Shown: in pieces, positions 8,665 to 17,723 of the stretch
Position numbering within the stretch: position 1 is the first letter of the stretch
How the letters are laid out: the number at the start of each line of letters is the position of its first letter
Source: Actinomycetota bacterium
Lineage (GTDB): Bacteria; Actinomycetota; Acidimicrobiia; IMCC26256; PALSA-610
DNA length: 64,000 bases
Assembly (NCBI GenBank): GCA_005773635.1
Contig: SXHN01000054.1
Coordinates: 46,489 to 110,488, forward strand
Direction: 5' to 3'
Made by a program: the position numbers and the translations under genes
Notes under the pieces: model-generated
Seen by the model: only the letters and a program-made list of their open reading frames with translations
Database searches by the model: none
What the model was told of the DNA's origin: nothing

Positions 8665-9999
8665 CTAGAGGGGGGAGTTGGAGTGGCGCCGCCGCCGGCT
8701 GTTTCGAGTCTTCAACGCCAATGTTTCGAATGCCTCGATCACTGCGCTGCGAGTTGTCGCAGGGTTGATCACATCGTCGACGAAACCCCGATCGGCGGCC
8801 TGCCAAGGGTTCAGGAATCGAAGTTCGTATTCATCGGCGGTGAGTCCTTTGGATCCGAGAATCTGGGTGGCGCCGTCGGTGCCCATGACTGCAATTTGCG
8901 CCCCGGGCCAAGCAAAACAGATGTCGTTTCCAATTCCGCGTGAATCCATCACGATGTACGCGCCGCCGAAGGCCTTGCGCATGATCACACTGACTCTCGG
9001 CACGGTGGCATCGCAATACGCGTGCACAAGCTGAGCGCCATGTCGGATCATGCCCCGCCACTCAAGATCACGACCGGGCTCGAATCCGGGCGTGTCGACC
9101 AACGTCAGGATGGCGATATTGAAAGCATCGCACCATGTCACGAAGCGAGCCGCCTTACGAGAAGCCTCGATGTCGAGTGTGCCAGCTCTCCACTGGGGCT
9201 GATTCGCAACAACGCCAACGGTGCGGCCTTGTAATCGCACGAGCGCCGTCACCAGATTCGGTGCGTATGTCTCTCGAAGCTCGAGAACTGAGTCCGCGTC
9301 GGCTATATCCGCGATGATGTTTCGCACGTCGTACGGCGTATTCATGTTGGTTGGGATGATTTGCAAGATCGGTTCGTTCGCACGAGCCCGCGGATCCGCG
9401 ACGAGGACTACCGGTGGTTCGGAGAGTGAATTCGATGGGAGATACGACAACACCAATTCGATAAACGTGTGGAGGTCTTCGGGGCTGTCAACAATGGCGC
9501 AAGTAACTCCGGAATCTCGACTATGAACGACAGCACCACCGAGTTCGGTGCGATTCACAATCTCGCCAGTAACGGCGGCAGTGTCTCCGGGGCCACTGAC
9601 GTATGCGAATGCGTTGGTGGCCATGACAGCAATGTCCGCGATGCCCAGGAGTAGTGACGGACCCGAGACGCATGCGCCCGCGACTCCGAACAGAATCGGA
9701 ACCGCACCGGACGCGTCGACGATGGCTTTGGCCAGGAGTCCCCATCCATGAAGTGCACTGATGCCTTCCGAGACATCCGCACCTCCGGAATCGAGCACAA
9801 TGACAATCGGAATTTGGTGACGAGTCGCGAGCCGAACCCCTCGAATCGCAGTTTCGGCACCGCGTAGCCCAATCGCGCCGTGGCGGCGACCTCCAGCAAT
9901 GTCGATCCACACGACTCTGCGCCCATCGACGATCTGAATCTCGGCGCGGACCGCCGCGTCGCCAAACCGTGCGATACTCACCGAACGTGATGCCGACAC
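8665..9999 (-). CDS. accD: Acyl-CoA carboxylase carboxyltransferase subunit, AccD6-like
   Basis: 444 residues. Biotin-dependent carboxyltransferase beta subunit, presumably making malonyl-CoA for the adjacent fatty-acid genes. C-terminal KAFGGAYIVMDSRGIGNDICFAWPG is split around a highly conserved carboxyltransferase core, followed by AQIAVMGTDGATQIL. LSYLPSNSLSEPPV marks the domain junction. It is shorter than the usual 510-540 residues: the N-terminal lead is missing, and the first oxyanion-loop region reads GACVSGPSLLLG rather than the usual CAGGA form. GTG 9999 has GGGAGG just upstream. Its location matches accD6 in mycobacterial FAS II operons. No biotin carboxylase gene is in the window. 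Confidence 0.88.
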   Translation of the reverse strand: MSASRSVSIARFGDAAVRAEIQIVDGRRVVWIDIAGGRRHGAIGLRGAETAIRGVRLATRHQIPIVIVLDSGGADVSEGISALHGWGLLAKAIVDASGAVPILFGVAGACVSGPSLLLGIADIAVMATNAFAYVSGPGDTAAVTGEIVNRTELGGAVVHSRDSGVTCAIVDSPEDLHTFIELVLSYLPSNSLSEPPVVLVADPRARANEPILQIIPTNMNTPYDVRNIIADIADADSVLELRETYAPNLVTALVRLQGRTVGVVANQPQWRAGTLDIEASRKAARFVTWCDAFNIAILTLVDTPGFEPGRDLEWRGMIRHGAQLVHAYCDATVPRVSVIMRKAFGGAYIVMDSRGIGNDICFAWPGAQIAVMGTDGATQILGSKGLTADEYELRFLNPWQAADRGFVDDVINPATTRSAVIEAFETLALKTRNSRRRRHSNSPL

Positions 10000-10034
10000 T
10001 GGCCTCCCATCATTTGTAGTTGTTCATCGCTGGA

Positions 10035-11303
10035 TCATTGCGCGGGCGAAACGATGAGCGAAGCGTTATGTCCGCCGAATCCAAACGAGTTAGAAAGCGC
10101 ACACGCCGATGGGATCGCACGGGTTGCTCCAGCGACGACATCGAGTTCGAACGCAGGGTCGACCTGATCGAGATTCGCGGTGGGCGGGACCTGTTGCTTC
10201 GCCATGGACAGCACCGCGGCGACGGCTTCCACGGCACCGGCGGCGCCGATCAGGTGCCCTGTGATGCCTTTGGTTGAAGTCACTGGCACCGCTCGCGGTC
10301 CAAAGACCTTCGTTACTGCCTCGGCCTCGGCCGCATCATTGAGTGGAGTCGAAGTGCCATGCGCGTTGACATGTCCAATAGCGTTGGCTGCAATCGCGGC
10401 GTCTTGCAACGCGAGTTCGATGCATGCGGCGGCGCCCGCTCCGCCCGGTGAAGGAGCGGTGATGTGATGCGAGTCTGAGTTGCGGCCGTAGCCAACGATC
10501 TCGCCATAGATTCTCGCCCCGCGCGCGACGGCCAGGTCCCAACGTTCGAGGATGAGCGCCCCGGCACCTTCGCCCATGACGAATCCGTCTCTGCCTTCGT
10601 CGAACGGCCGCGAGGCCCGCGACGGGTCGTCGGTTCGACCCGAGAGCGCAGTCATGCGACCGAATGCACTGATCGCCACTGGCGTCATACACGACTCCGC
10701 GCCCATTCCAATAGCAACGTCGGATTCACCGTAGCGAATTAGGTTGGCGGCATCGCCGATAGCATTGGTGCCCGCAGCACAGGCAGTAGCAACTGCAATA
10801 TTTGGTCCCGTCCATCCAAACTGCAGCGATACCAGCGCAGGTGTTGCGTTCGTCATCATCATTGGCACAAGAAACGGGCTAACTCGGTTCGGTCCCTTTT
10901 CGATCATCACCCCGATTTGTTCTTCCAAGGTGATGAGCCCGCCGATCCCAACGCCGGCAATGATTCCGCACCGCGACGGATCGGCTTCGATTGGAGTGCC
11001 GTGCGCGTTGGCGTCAGCGAGAGCGTCGGCGGCGGCGGCGAAACCCAGGATCGAAACGCGGTCGAGACGCCGTGCCTCCTTCGGTGTGACATAGGCACTG
11101 ACATCGAAATCTGGGACCTCACACCCAATCTGCACAGTCAACTCGGACGGGTCGAATCGCTCGATGCGCTTGGCGCATGACTCGCCACTATTGAGGCGCG
11201 ACCAAAATGTTGCAAGGTCGTTGCCCGCAGGAGACATGACGCCGAGACCAGTGATCGCCACTCGGTGACGCCCGCGATGGTCGAGATGACTGGAGATCAA
11301 CAT
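10035..11303 (-). CDS. fabF: 3-oxoacyl-ACP synthase II
   Basis: 422 residues. Condenses acyl-ACP with malonyl-ACP in the elongation step. The Cys-His-His triad is visible: cysteine in ATACAAGTNAIGDAAN, first histidine in VNAHGTSTPLND, second in KGITGHLIGAAGAVEA. N-terminal HRVAITGLGVMSPAGND and C-terminal NSFGFGGHNASLIV are typical KAS II ends. ATG 11303 lies 6 nt downstream of the acpP stop, so it probably depends on translation of acpP. Equivalent to KasA/KasB of mycobacteria; a single copy is seen here. Confidence 0.96.
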   Translation of the reverse strand: MLISSHLDHRGRHRVAITGLGVMSPAGNDLATFWSRLNSGESCAKRIERFDPSELTVQIGCEVPDFDVSAYVTPKEARRLDRVSILGFAAAADALADANAHGTPIEADPSRCGIIAGVGIGGLITLEEQIGVMIEKGPNRVSPFLVPMMMTNATPALVSLQFGWTGPNIAVATACAAGTNAIGDAANLIRYGESDVAIGMGAESCMTPVAISAFGRMTALSGRTDDPSRASRPFDEGRDGFVMGEGAGALILERWDLAVARGARIYGEIVGYGRNSDSHHITAPSPGGAGAAACIELALQDAAIAANAIGHVNAHGTSTPLNDAAEAEAVTKVFGPRAVPVTSTKGITGHLIGAAGAVEAVAAVLSMAKQQVPPTANLDQVDPAFELDVVAGATRAIPSACALSNSFGFGGHNASLIVSPAQ

Positions 11304-11309
11304 CGTTGA

Positions 11310-11552
11310 CTAGGACAGCTTGCTCAACACAAGGTCGACCGCGTGCCCAATAGTGGTAACGCCATCGAGGTCTTCTTCTGGGACCTGGATGTCGAAACGT
11401 TCTTCGAGACCCATTACGAGCTCAACAAGATCGAGACTGTCGGCATCGAGATCTTCTTTGAAGCGTGCGGACTCGACTATTTGATCGGCTTCGACGGAGA
11501 GCACTTCGGTGGCGACTTCGCGTACTGCTTCAAGTGCATGAGATCGGTCCAT
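11310..11552 (-). CDS. acpP: Acyl carrier protein
   Basis: 80 residues. Small acidic helical carrier of growing acyl chains. DADSLDLVELVMGLEERF contains the serine (DSL) that receives the phosphopantetheine arm. The start ATG 11552 is preceded by an AAAGGAAA ribosome-binding site, and the protein from there matches ACP length exactly; a longer open frame upstream is spurious. It sits between fabG and fabF, as is common. The high acidic content and helix II-like sequence LDADSLDLVELV support a fatty-acid rather than polyketide ACP. Confidence 0.97.
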   Translation of the reverse strand: MDRSHALEAVREVATEVLSVEADQIVESARFKEDLDADSLDLVELVMGLEERFDIQVPEEDLDGVTTIGHAVDLVLSKLS

Positions 11553-11619
11553 GATTTCCTTTGGTAGGGGATGTGCGAATTGGGTAACGACAACGTAGGG
11601 CGAATTTGACGAACAGCTT

Positions 11620-12366
11620 TCAGTGGCCCATCGCGAGGCCACCGTCGACGGGGATGATTGCTCCAGTGATGTAGGCCGCAGCCTCAGAGCATAAGAAGTC
11701 GATGGTCGTTGCCACCTCATCGACGGTACCGAATCGCCCGAGCGGCACTTGGGCCTCAAGCTTGTCGATCCAAGCTTGGGGCATTTCGGCCGTCATCGCG
11801 GTACGTATCGGGCCTGGGGCGACAATGTTGGCGGTAATGCCGCGCGATCCGAGTTCTCTTGCCACGCTGCGGGTCAATCCAACCAGTCCTGCTTTCGCCG
11901 CGGCATAGTTCGCTTGCCCGGCGCTGCCGAGTTGGCCACTCGCGGACGCGACATTGATGATTCGCCCGTATCGGGCTTTCATCATGGCCGGCGAGCACCG
12001 TTTGATCATTGAAAAGGCTCCGGTGAGATTGGTGTTGATCACCGCATTCCAGTTTTCTTCGCTCATGCGCATCGAGAGGCCATCTCGTGTTATTCCTGCA
12101 TTGTTCACGAGCACTGTTATCGCGCCAAATTCCGATTCCACCGATGTGCACGCGGCCTCAATCGATGACGGTTCGGCGACATCGATGCACACGGGTAGCG
12201 CCGACCCCGACGCCTGCAGAATCGCGGCAACGACCGCATTGGCTCCGTCGGCATCGCTCACATAACCGACGCCAACGTGAAACCCGGACGCACCCAGGCG
12301 AATCGCAGTTGCGGCACCGATGCCCTTCGAAGCTCCTGTCACAATCGCAGTTCGCCGGACACTCAT
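11620..12366 (-). CDS. fabG: 3-oxoacyl-ACP reductase
   Basis: 248 residues. NADPH-dependent ketoreduction in FAS II. Rossmann motif GASKGIGAA, NNAGITRDGLSMRM, and catalytic Ser-Tyr-Lys in INVASASGQLGSAGQANYAAAKAG are all present, and the C-terminus ends ITGAIIPVDGGLAMGH as in FabG. ATG 12366 overlaps the fabH stop (ATGA), which fixes the start and indicates coupling. A longer frame to 12438 lies inside fabH and is rejected. 67 nt separate its stop from acpP. Confidence 0.96.
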   Translation of the reverse strand: MSVRRTAIVTGASKGIGAATAIRLGASGFHVGVGYVSDADGANAVVAAILQASGSALPVCIDVAEPSSIEAACTSVESEFGAITVLVNNAGITRDGLSMRMSEENWNAVINTNLTGAFSMIKRCSPAMMKARYGRIINVASASGQLGSAGQANYAAAKAGLVGLTRSVARELGSRGITANIVAPGPIRTAMTAEMPQAWIDKLEAQVPLGRFGTVDEVATTIDFLCSEAAAYITGAIIPVDGGLAMGH

Positions 12367-13382
12367 CGGGATTCTTTCGTGGTCGCTGGCCATCGCAGTA
12401 CTGATGTAGCCGTGGTGAGTCCAGCTCCGAACCCACACGCCAAGACCGTGTCACCCGGGCGTATGCGACCGTCGTCGACTGCTTCGAATAATGCTAACGG
12501 GATCGATGCCGAAGATGTGTTGCCGTAGCGATCGAGATTGACGACAGTTCTGCTCATTGCAATGTTGAGTCGGCTGGCTGCTGCTGTGATGATTCGAATG
12601 TTGGCTTGATGGGGGATGAACCAGTCAACGTCGTCGCAGGTCAAAGACGCGCGGTTGAGTGCTCGCTGGCAGGACTCCACTACTGCCAAGACCGCTCGTT
12701 TGAAGACCTCTTGGCCGTTCATGCTGATGAAGTGATCCCCTGAATCCAAAGTCTTTTGCGACGACGGAAGCTTCGAGCCCCCGGCAAGCACTCCGAGAAT
12801 TGCTGTCGCGGAGCCGTCGCATCCGAGATCGTTGGACAAGAACGATTCGAATTCACTTGCATGTGCGGATACGACCGCTGCACCCGCGCCATCGCCGAAC
12901 AAGATTGCCGTAGCGCGATCGTCAGGATCGACGATCCGGCTCATCGTCTCCGATCCCACGACAAGTACGTTGGGAATGCCATTGCGTGCCATACCGACCG
13001 CGACTTCGAGCGCATACACGAAGCCGGAACACGCGGCGTTGATGTCGAAGCTGCCACAGCTCAGGCCGAGTTCGTGGCCTACGAAAGCGCCGGTGTGTGG
13101 CATCAACTGCTCTGGGGTGCACGTTGCAACGATCATGAGGCCAATGTCGTTGGGGAATAATCCCGCGCGCGCGATTGCGGCGCGGGCCGCTTGTGCTGCG
13201 AGGGTCGCAGTTGTTTCGTCATCATTGGCGAAGAACCGCTGGCGAATGCCTGTGCGTTCGTATATCCACGCGTCAGTGGTTTCAAGGCGCCGTGATAGAT
13301 CGTCATTGGTCACAATCGTGGTGGGCAGCGCGACGCCCCAGCCAGTGATGGCACAGTGGCTGTTGGAACCGGGCTGTGTCAT
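12363..13382 (-). CDS. fabH: 3-oxoacyl-ACP synthase III
   Basis: 339 residues. Initiates FAS II by condensing an acyl-CoA with malonyl-ACP. The Cys-His-Asn triad is seen in NAACSGFVYAL, FIPHQANIRII and RYGNTSSASIPLA. N-terminal AITGWGVALPTTIVTNDDL and TDAWIYERTGIRQR are family hallmarks. ATG 13382 overlaps the stop of the lipoyl-fold gene as ATGA. A TTG 12 nt upstream is in frame but less likely. Branched versus straight primer choice cannot be read from the sequence. Confidence 0.96.
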   Translation of the reverse strand: MTQPGSNSHCAITGWGVALPTTIVTNDDLSRRLETTDAWIYERTGIRQRFFANDDETTATLAAQAARAAIARAGLFPNDIGLMIVATCTPEQLMPHTGAFVGHELGLSCGSFDINAACSGFVYALEVAVGMARNGIPNVLVVGSETMSRIVDPDDRATAILFGDGAGAAVVSAHASEFESFLSNDLGCDGSATAILGVLAGGSKLPSSQKTLDSGDHFISMNGQEVFKRAVLAVVESCQRALNRASLTCDDVDWFIPHQANIRIITAAASRLNIAMSRTVVNLDRYGNTSSASIPLALFEAVDDGRIRPGDTVLACGFGAGLTTATSVLRWPATTKESR

Positions 13383-13690
13383 GAACGGATCCAAGCGACC
13401 GGTTGGCCTTTGCGGACACGTTCGCCATCTTGCGCCATGACTCCCATGAACCGACCCGCGAACGCGCTGCGTACGGGCCGTACACCCTGGGTGGTTCGCA
13501 CAACGCCGACACTTTGGCCCTCCTCAACGTAGGCGCCACGGAATGCCATGGCGGTGAGGTGGAACGTTCCCGTTACCGGTGCAACGATCAAGCGTTCAGC
13601 GATGCCACTAGTTTCGCCGCGGTACCTCACTGCCGCATCCACGTCGCTACCAGATGTTCGCGAGCGAATATTCGCGGCGGCGCTGGTCAT
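13379..13690 (-). CDS. Lipoyl/biotinyl-fold protein lacking the modified lysine
   Basis: 103 residues. The C-terminal 75 residues form two quasi-symmetric halves (APVTGTFHLTAMAFRGAYVE, then SAFAGRFMGVMAQDGERVRKG), the usual pattern of biotin carboxyl carrier domains. Between the halves, where BCCPs have E(A/S)MKM, this protein has RTTQGVRPV. There is no lysine in the hairpin. The only lysine is in the ...RKGQPVAW turn near the C-terminus, which is a structural position. The gene overlaps fabD upstream and fabH downstream by 4 nt each, so it is made with the FAS II enzymes. It may be a scaffold or regulatory relative of BCCP rather than a biotin carrier; that role is inference. Confidence 0.78.
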   Translation of the reverse strand: MTSAAANIRSRTSGSDVDAAVRYRGETSGIAERLIVAPVTGTFHLTAMAFRGAYVEEGQSVGVVRTTQGVRPVRSAFAGRFMGVMAQDGERVRKGQPVAWIRS

Positions 13691-14649
13691 GGGGTTCCTC
13701 GGTTGGATTGAGTTGCGAGAGTGTCGAGCATTGTCAGCGCAGATGTGGCCGTCTCGGGTGACGAAATCCCGAGCACGGCTATGCCAGGCACGGTACGCTT
13801 CGCTACGCCTGCGACCATGGATCCGTGACCGACTTCGAGCATCGCGTCGGCGTGTTGCTCACGTATCAACGCCTCCATGGACGAACGCCACCGCACGCGT
13901 TGTGTTGGGTGCACGGCGAGCCGATCGCGCCATCCGGAACCATCCCGATATTGCGTCGCGTCTGCATTGGACACGACGCAATGGTGCGTATCTTTGAGCT
14001 CTGTCGATTCGAGCGACTGTCTCAGGGTTGCGACGGCGCCTTGCATCAAAGGGGTGTGAAAGGCGCCGTCGACCGCGAGTGGTAGTGCCTTGCGGATTCC
14101 GAGTTCTTTGCCACGCTCGATAGCTGCCGTCACCCCCTCAGGCGTGCCAGCGATGACGATTTGTCCAGGAGCATTGTCGTTGGCAACCCAGACATCGCCT
14201 GCAGAGTCACATGCCGCTTCAGCTTGCTCCAGACTCGCACCAACGAACGCAGCCATGCGCCCTGGGTGCCGCGACGCTTCGTGTTGTGTCGCCGTAGCAC
14301 GAACTTCGGCGAAGCCGATCCCTTGATTGAGTGATATTGATCCGGCGGCTATCAGTGCGGTCACTTGCCCGAGAGAGTGACCAGCAAAACCGACGATCTC
14401 ATGCGAAGAATCCTCGAGTGCTTCTGAAATCGCTCCCCAGGCAATCAGTGAATTGCAAAGTACTGAGAGTTGGGCGAGACGGGTGCTCGAGAGCTCGGCA
14501 GCCGTTGCTTCGCACAGCAGATGGGTCAGCGAGATTGAATTCGCATCGATCGCTGCTTCGACGGTGTCCCAGCAACGGTGGCCCTTCCAAGGGGTGCCCA
14601 TTCCGGGAGATTGCGTACCTTGACCGGGAAACACGATGGCGATACGCAC
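13687..14649 (-). CDS. fabD: Malonyl-CoA:ACP transacylase
   Basis: 320 residues from GTG 14649. Transfers malonyl from CoA to ACP. IAIVFPGQGTQSPGMGTPW is the N-terminal signature. FAGHSLGQVTALIAAG carries the nucleophilic serine (GHSLG), and VDGAFHTPLMQGA carries the catalytic histidine. A further upstream TTG at 14706 would only add a low-complexity extension. AAAGGA lies 12 nt before the chosen GTG, a rather long spacing. It is the first gene of the fab operon, divergent from fabZ over a 127-nt intergenic region that must hold both promoters. Confidence 0.94.
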   Translation of the reverse strand: MRIAIVFPGQGTQSPGMGTPWKGHRCWDTVEAAIDANSISLTHLLCEATAAELSSTRLAQLSVLCNSLIAWGAISEALEDSSHEIVGFAGHSLGQVTALIAAGSISLNQGIGFAEVRATATQHEASRHPGRMAAFVGASLEQAEAACDSAGDVWVANDNAPGQIVIAGTPEGVTAAIERGKELGIRKALPLAVDGAFHTPLMQGAVATLRQSLESTELKDTHHCVVSNADATQYRDGSGWRDRLAVHPTQRVRWRSSMEALIREQHADAMLEVGHGSMVAGVAKRTVPGIAVLGISSPETATSALTMLDTLATQSNRGTP

Positions 14650-14776
14650 GCGGAGTAACAATCCTTTGGATGGTGGGGAAGTGGTTCGTACGACTCTTGG
14701 AGTCAACGAGGGTTACTTGGTTTCGAAGATATTCACATCAGTATCTCAGTCGAGGATGGTTACCGTCAGGTATTCA

Positions 14777-15214
14777 ATGAACAGCTACGTTCGGACGATG
14801 AGCAACGACCCAATTGGCCTGCTTGCGCACCGACCCCCATTTCGATTCGTGGATGTTGTGGACGAACTGATTCCTGGGCAACTGTGTGTGGCGCGTTGGC
14901 AGATAACCGGCGATGAAGCGTGGCTCGCTGGGCACTTTCCGGAGAACCCGATCGTGCCTGGCGTGTTGCAACTCGAAGCACTCGCGCAGGTGGGAGCGAT
15001 TGCGCTGCTCAGCGACGAGCGATATGCCGGAAAATTGCCGCTCTTTGGCGGAGTGGATGCAGTGCGTTGGAAACGCATCGTGCGTCCGGGCGACGAACTG
15101 CTGCTACGGGTCGAAGTTGAACAGCTCAGCGCACGCGGGGGCTGGGCGACCGCCGTGGCTTCGGTTTCGGGTGACACGTCGGTTCGAGCGCGGCTCCTGT
15201 TCGCGATTGCCTGA
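14777..15214 (+). CDS. fabZ: 3-hydroxyacyl-ACP dehydratase FabZ family
   Basis: 145 residues from ATG 14777, or 138 from ATG 14798; the former has CAGG six nt upstream. Hot-dog fold dehydratase making trans-2-enoyl-ACP. LLAHRPPFRFVDVVDELIPG and GHFPENPIVPGVLQLEALAQ contain the catalytic histidine and the helix residue typical of FabZ. PLFGGVDAVRWKRIVRPGDE also matches the family, except that the later part is more divergent than in firmicute FabZ. It is divergently transcribed from fabD, completing the FAS II cycle encoded here. Confidence 0.9.
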   Translation: MNSYVRTMSNDPIGLLAHRPPFRFVDVVDELIPGQLCVARWQITGDEAWLAGHFPENPIVPGVLQLEALAQVGAIALLSDERYAGKLPLFGGVDAVRWKRIVRPGDELLLRVEVEQLSARGGWATAVASVSGDTSVRARLLFAIA

Positions 15215-15244
15215 GAGGAGCGCGCATCGAGGGCGAATCGTGCT

Positions 15245-15538
15245 TCAACTCAGTGGGTGATCGTGTTGGGGGATCTCGTTCGGGGCTTTGCCATCGTCGG
15301 GGCGATCTAGCTCACGCAATGTTTGCATCTGGGCTGTATTGAATTGCCAGCTTGTGTCGACTCGGTTGATTGGCAGTGGCGGCAAGGGTTCGTCGGGATC
15401 AAGCCCGAGGAGGAGTCGCAACTGAGTTTCGAGTTCGAGCGGTGGTTCGTCGCGTATCCGGCGCGACGGGGCGACGACGATTGCGATCAGCAGCGTGAGC
15501 GCGGTGCCCACCACGATTCCGACAATGAACCCAAACAC
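15245..15538 (-). CDS. Small single-span membrane protein
   Basis: 97 residues. MFGFIVGIVVGTALTLLIAI is one N-terminal membrane helix, followed by a basic stop (APSRRIRDE) and a polar proline- and aspartate-rich tail (LDPDEPLPPLPINRVD), which would lie in the cytoplasm. No recognised domain. It is convergent with fabZ, 30 nt apart, and upstream of the tRNA-Leu on the other strand. Credible because the hydrophobic segment and charge pattern are coherent, but it could still be a chance reading. Confidence 0.55.
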   Translation of the reverse strand: MFGFIVGIVVGTALTLLIAIVVAPSRRIRDEPPLELETQLRLLLGLDPDEPLPPLPINRVDTSWQFNTAQMQTLRELDRPDDGKAPNEIPQHDHPLS

Positions 15539-15608
15539 TGCGGCAAGCGTACTCAGCGTCGGGTAGGTTCGGCATTCGGCGCCGCGTTATGGCAACATGG
15601 TTCCGCTC

Positions 15609-15689
15609 GCCCGAGTGGTGGAATGGCAGACACGACGGATTCAAAATCCGTTGCCGCAAGGCGTGTGGGTTCAAGTCCCACCTCGGGTA
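15609..15689 (+). tRNA. tRNA-Leu (anticodon CAA)
   Basis: 81-nt class II tRNA. The acceptor arm GCCCGAG pairs with CTCGGGT (one G-U), discriminator A at 15689. The D arm contains GTGGAATGGCAGAC. The anticodon stem ACGGA/TCCGT encloses loop TTCAAAA, giving CAA at 15642-15644, which reads UUG. A variable arm and a T arm with GGTTCAAGTCCC follow. No CCA is encoded. Confidence 0.95.
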
Positions 15690-15901
15690 CTCATTTTCGC
15701 AGGTCAGAGCATGGCAAACGTGCTTGTAAACACTGCTTGGGGCACACCCTGGTCACCAACGAAATGCTTCACGCGGATACACCGTCGCGAGCGTTGGCTT
15801 TTGCCAGCAGTCGTGGCGCAGTGGGCGCTACTGTTTGCTCAAGAGCTGGTGGGCACAACTCTTCTCAACTAGACATCGTTATGAGCGGAGAGAAGTAGTT
15901 C

Positions 15902-17620
15902 ATGTGGTGGAAATTCCGCAAGGAAGTGGCGGCGGCGTGGTGTTGCATCATTGCCGGTGCCGCAGTCGGCGTGGTCTCGCCGTCGCATGCAGCATTCGAA
16001 ACCATCTTCACTGTGAACAGCGTGGCGGATGCGCCAGATGCGAGTGCAGATGGTGTCTGCGAAACCACGATTGTGGGAGAGTGCACGTTGCGCGCGGCCT
16101 TGTTTGAGGCGAACAACGCAGTCACCGACGTCAGGATCAGCTTCGATATCCCTGGTGCAAGCCCTCAAAGAATCCGCACGTATTCGACGCTGCCGCACAT
16201 CGACAACCCGTACGCGACCGTCAGCATCGACGGCACAACCCAACCGGGTTACGTAGTGAATTCTGACCCGCTGGCGGTTACCACGCAGTTCGGTATCGAA
16301 CTGGTTGGTGGTGGCGGGTCAGCGTTTCATGGAATCGTCATCAAGTCGGCGCACAACACCGTGCGTGGTCTCAACCTGCATAGCTTCAAGAAGGCAATAC
16401 TTTTGGACGGTCCTGGCGCTGCATACAACGAGATTGTGGGCGTGAGTATTGGCTTGACGCCAACTGGCGCCTACGACCCGCAGTATGCCCTGCGCGGCGG
16501 AAGTTCCTGTATCGAGCTAATCAACGGGGCACATCACAACCGACTCGGCTTGCCGGGCGACGCGAACCGCAACGTGATTTCTGGTTGCGATCAAAAAGGA
16601 ATTGCGCTGTACCACTCGGGCACGGACTTCAACACAATTCAAAACAGCATCATTGGCCTGGACCCGTCCGGCACGCAGCGACGCGGCACAAAATCGCATG
16701 GTGTCGATTTCAATTCGGGTGCATCAAACAATGTGGTTGGTGGTGTGGGTTGGCAGGAGCGCAACGTCATTTCGGGCAATTTCCAGTCGGGCGTCGAGAT
16801 ATCCCACGGTTCGACAACGAAGTACAACCAAGTCATTGGTAATTCGATAGGAACAGATCTCGCAGGAACGGGAGCGAATCCGCAGACTGTGAACGGCCAG
16901 ATCGGGATTCGGTTGGAAGGCAAGGCGAGTTGCAGCGGAGTCTGCGGTCTCGACGCAGGATGGGCCACCATTGCCGACAACGTCATCGTGAACTCAACGA
17001 TTGCAGGCATCTTCGTCGACAAAGGGTTCCGCGATTCGCGGATCGAACGTAATTTGATTGGTGTCTTGCCCGGCGGAGGGGCGGCCGCAAACCTGAGCTC
17101 TGGAATCAAAATTGAGTCCGGTGTACAAAGGATTTCCATCAGCGGCAACACGATCGCGTACAACGGAAAAGGAATTCAGCTCACGCCGTACGGTTCAATG
17201 CCTTCCAACACTACGTCGTCTCCTGTTTTCGGCATTGAAATGATCGGCAATCTTGTCTACGGAAATGGCGGCTCTTACCAAATTGATCTCGCGCCATTTG
17301 GTTTGCCCAATGATGCGAGCCGCGGCAACGCAGGCGTCAACAACGACATCCGCATCCCGTTGCTATCGAACGGGTCGGCCACGTCAGTTCGGGTGTCGAC
17401 CTGTGGGGGCTGCCAGGTCGAATTGTTTGCAGCAAGCGCGACGCTCACATACGGCGGCGCGATCTCGCTTGTAGCGAGTGGTGTCGCAAATTCATCGGGG
17501 ATCATCAATATCTCATTCCCCGCGAGTCCGACGACTCGCACGATGACGGCATTGGCAACCAATGGCGCGAAGAGCACCAGCGAGTTCAGTCGCAACGTCA
17601 CAATTCCCTCGGAACCTTGA
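15902..17620 (+). CDS. Secreted CSLREA/right-handed beta-helix protein
   Basis: 572 residues. Signal peptide at residues 1-31, ending SPSHA. Residues 34-75 match the CSLREA domain (VNSVADAPDASADGVCETT, then ECTLRAALFEANNAVTD). The remainder has many NxI/GN repeats such as NRNVISGCDQKGIALYHSG and NTIQNSIIGLDPSGTQ, the ladder pattern of right-handed parallel beta-helix proteins. It is probably cell-surface or secreted and may bind or cleave polysaccharide, though catalytic residues are not evident. Cysteine pairs near residue 350 (CSGVCGLD) and 495 (CGGCQ) could form disulfides. A stand-alone gene. Confidence 0.82.
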   Translation: MWWKFRKEVAAAWCCIIAGAAVGVVSPSHAAFETIFTVNSVADAPDASADGVCETTIVGECTLRAALFEANNAVTDVRISFDIPGASPQRIRTYSTLPHIDNPYATVSIDGTTQPGYVVNSDPLAVTTQFGIELVGGGGSAFHGIVIKSAHNTVRGLNLHSFKKAILLDGPGAAYNEIVGVSIGLTPTGAYDPQYALRGGSSCIELINGAHHNRLGLPGDANRNVISGCDQKGIALYHSGTDFNTIQNSIIGLDPSGTQRRGTKSHGVDFNSGASNNVVGGVGWQERNVISGNFQSGVEISHGSTTKYNQVIGNSIGTDLAGTGANPQTVNGQIGIRLEGKASCSGVCGLDAGWATIADNVIVNSTIAGIFVDKGFRDSRIERNLIGVLPGGGAAANLSSGIKIESGVQRISISGNTIAYNGKGIQLTPYGSMPSNTTSSPVFGIEMIGNLVYGNGGSYQIDLAPFGLPNDASRGNAGVNNDIRIPLLSNGSATSVRVSTCGGCQVELFAASATLTYGGAISLVASGVANSSGIINISFPASPTTRTMTALATNGAKSTSEFSRNVTIPSEP

Positions 17621-17723
17621 GTTTCGATTCTGTCGATTCCATCCGAGGGTGGTGTTCCCGTCGCTGCCACGAAGCGCGGCACTGAGCTAGCTACGCTAAG
17701 GAACCCATTCGAGAGGTGTTGTT

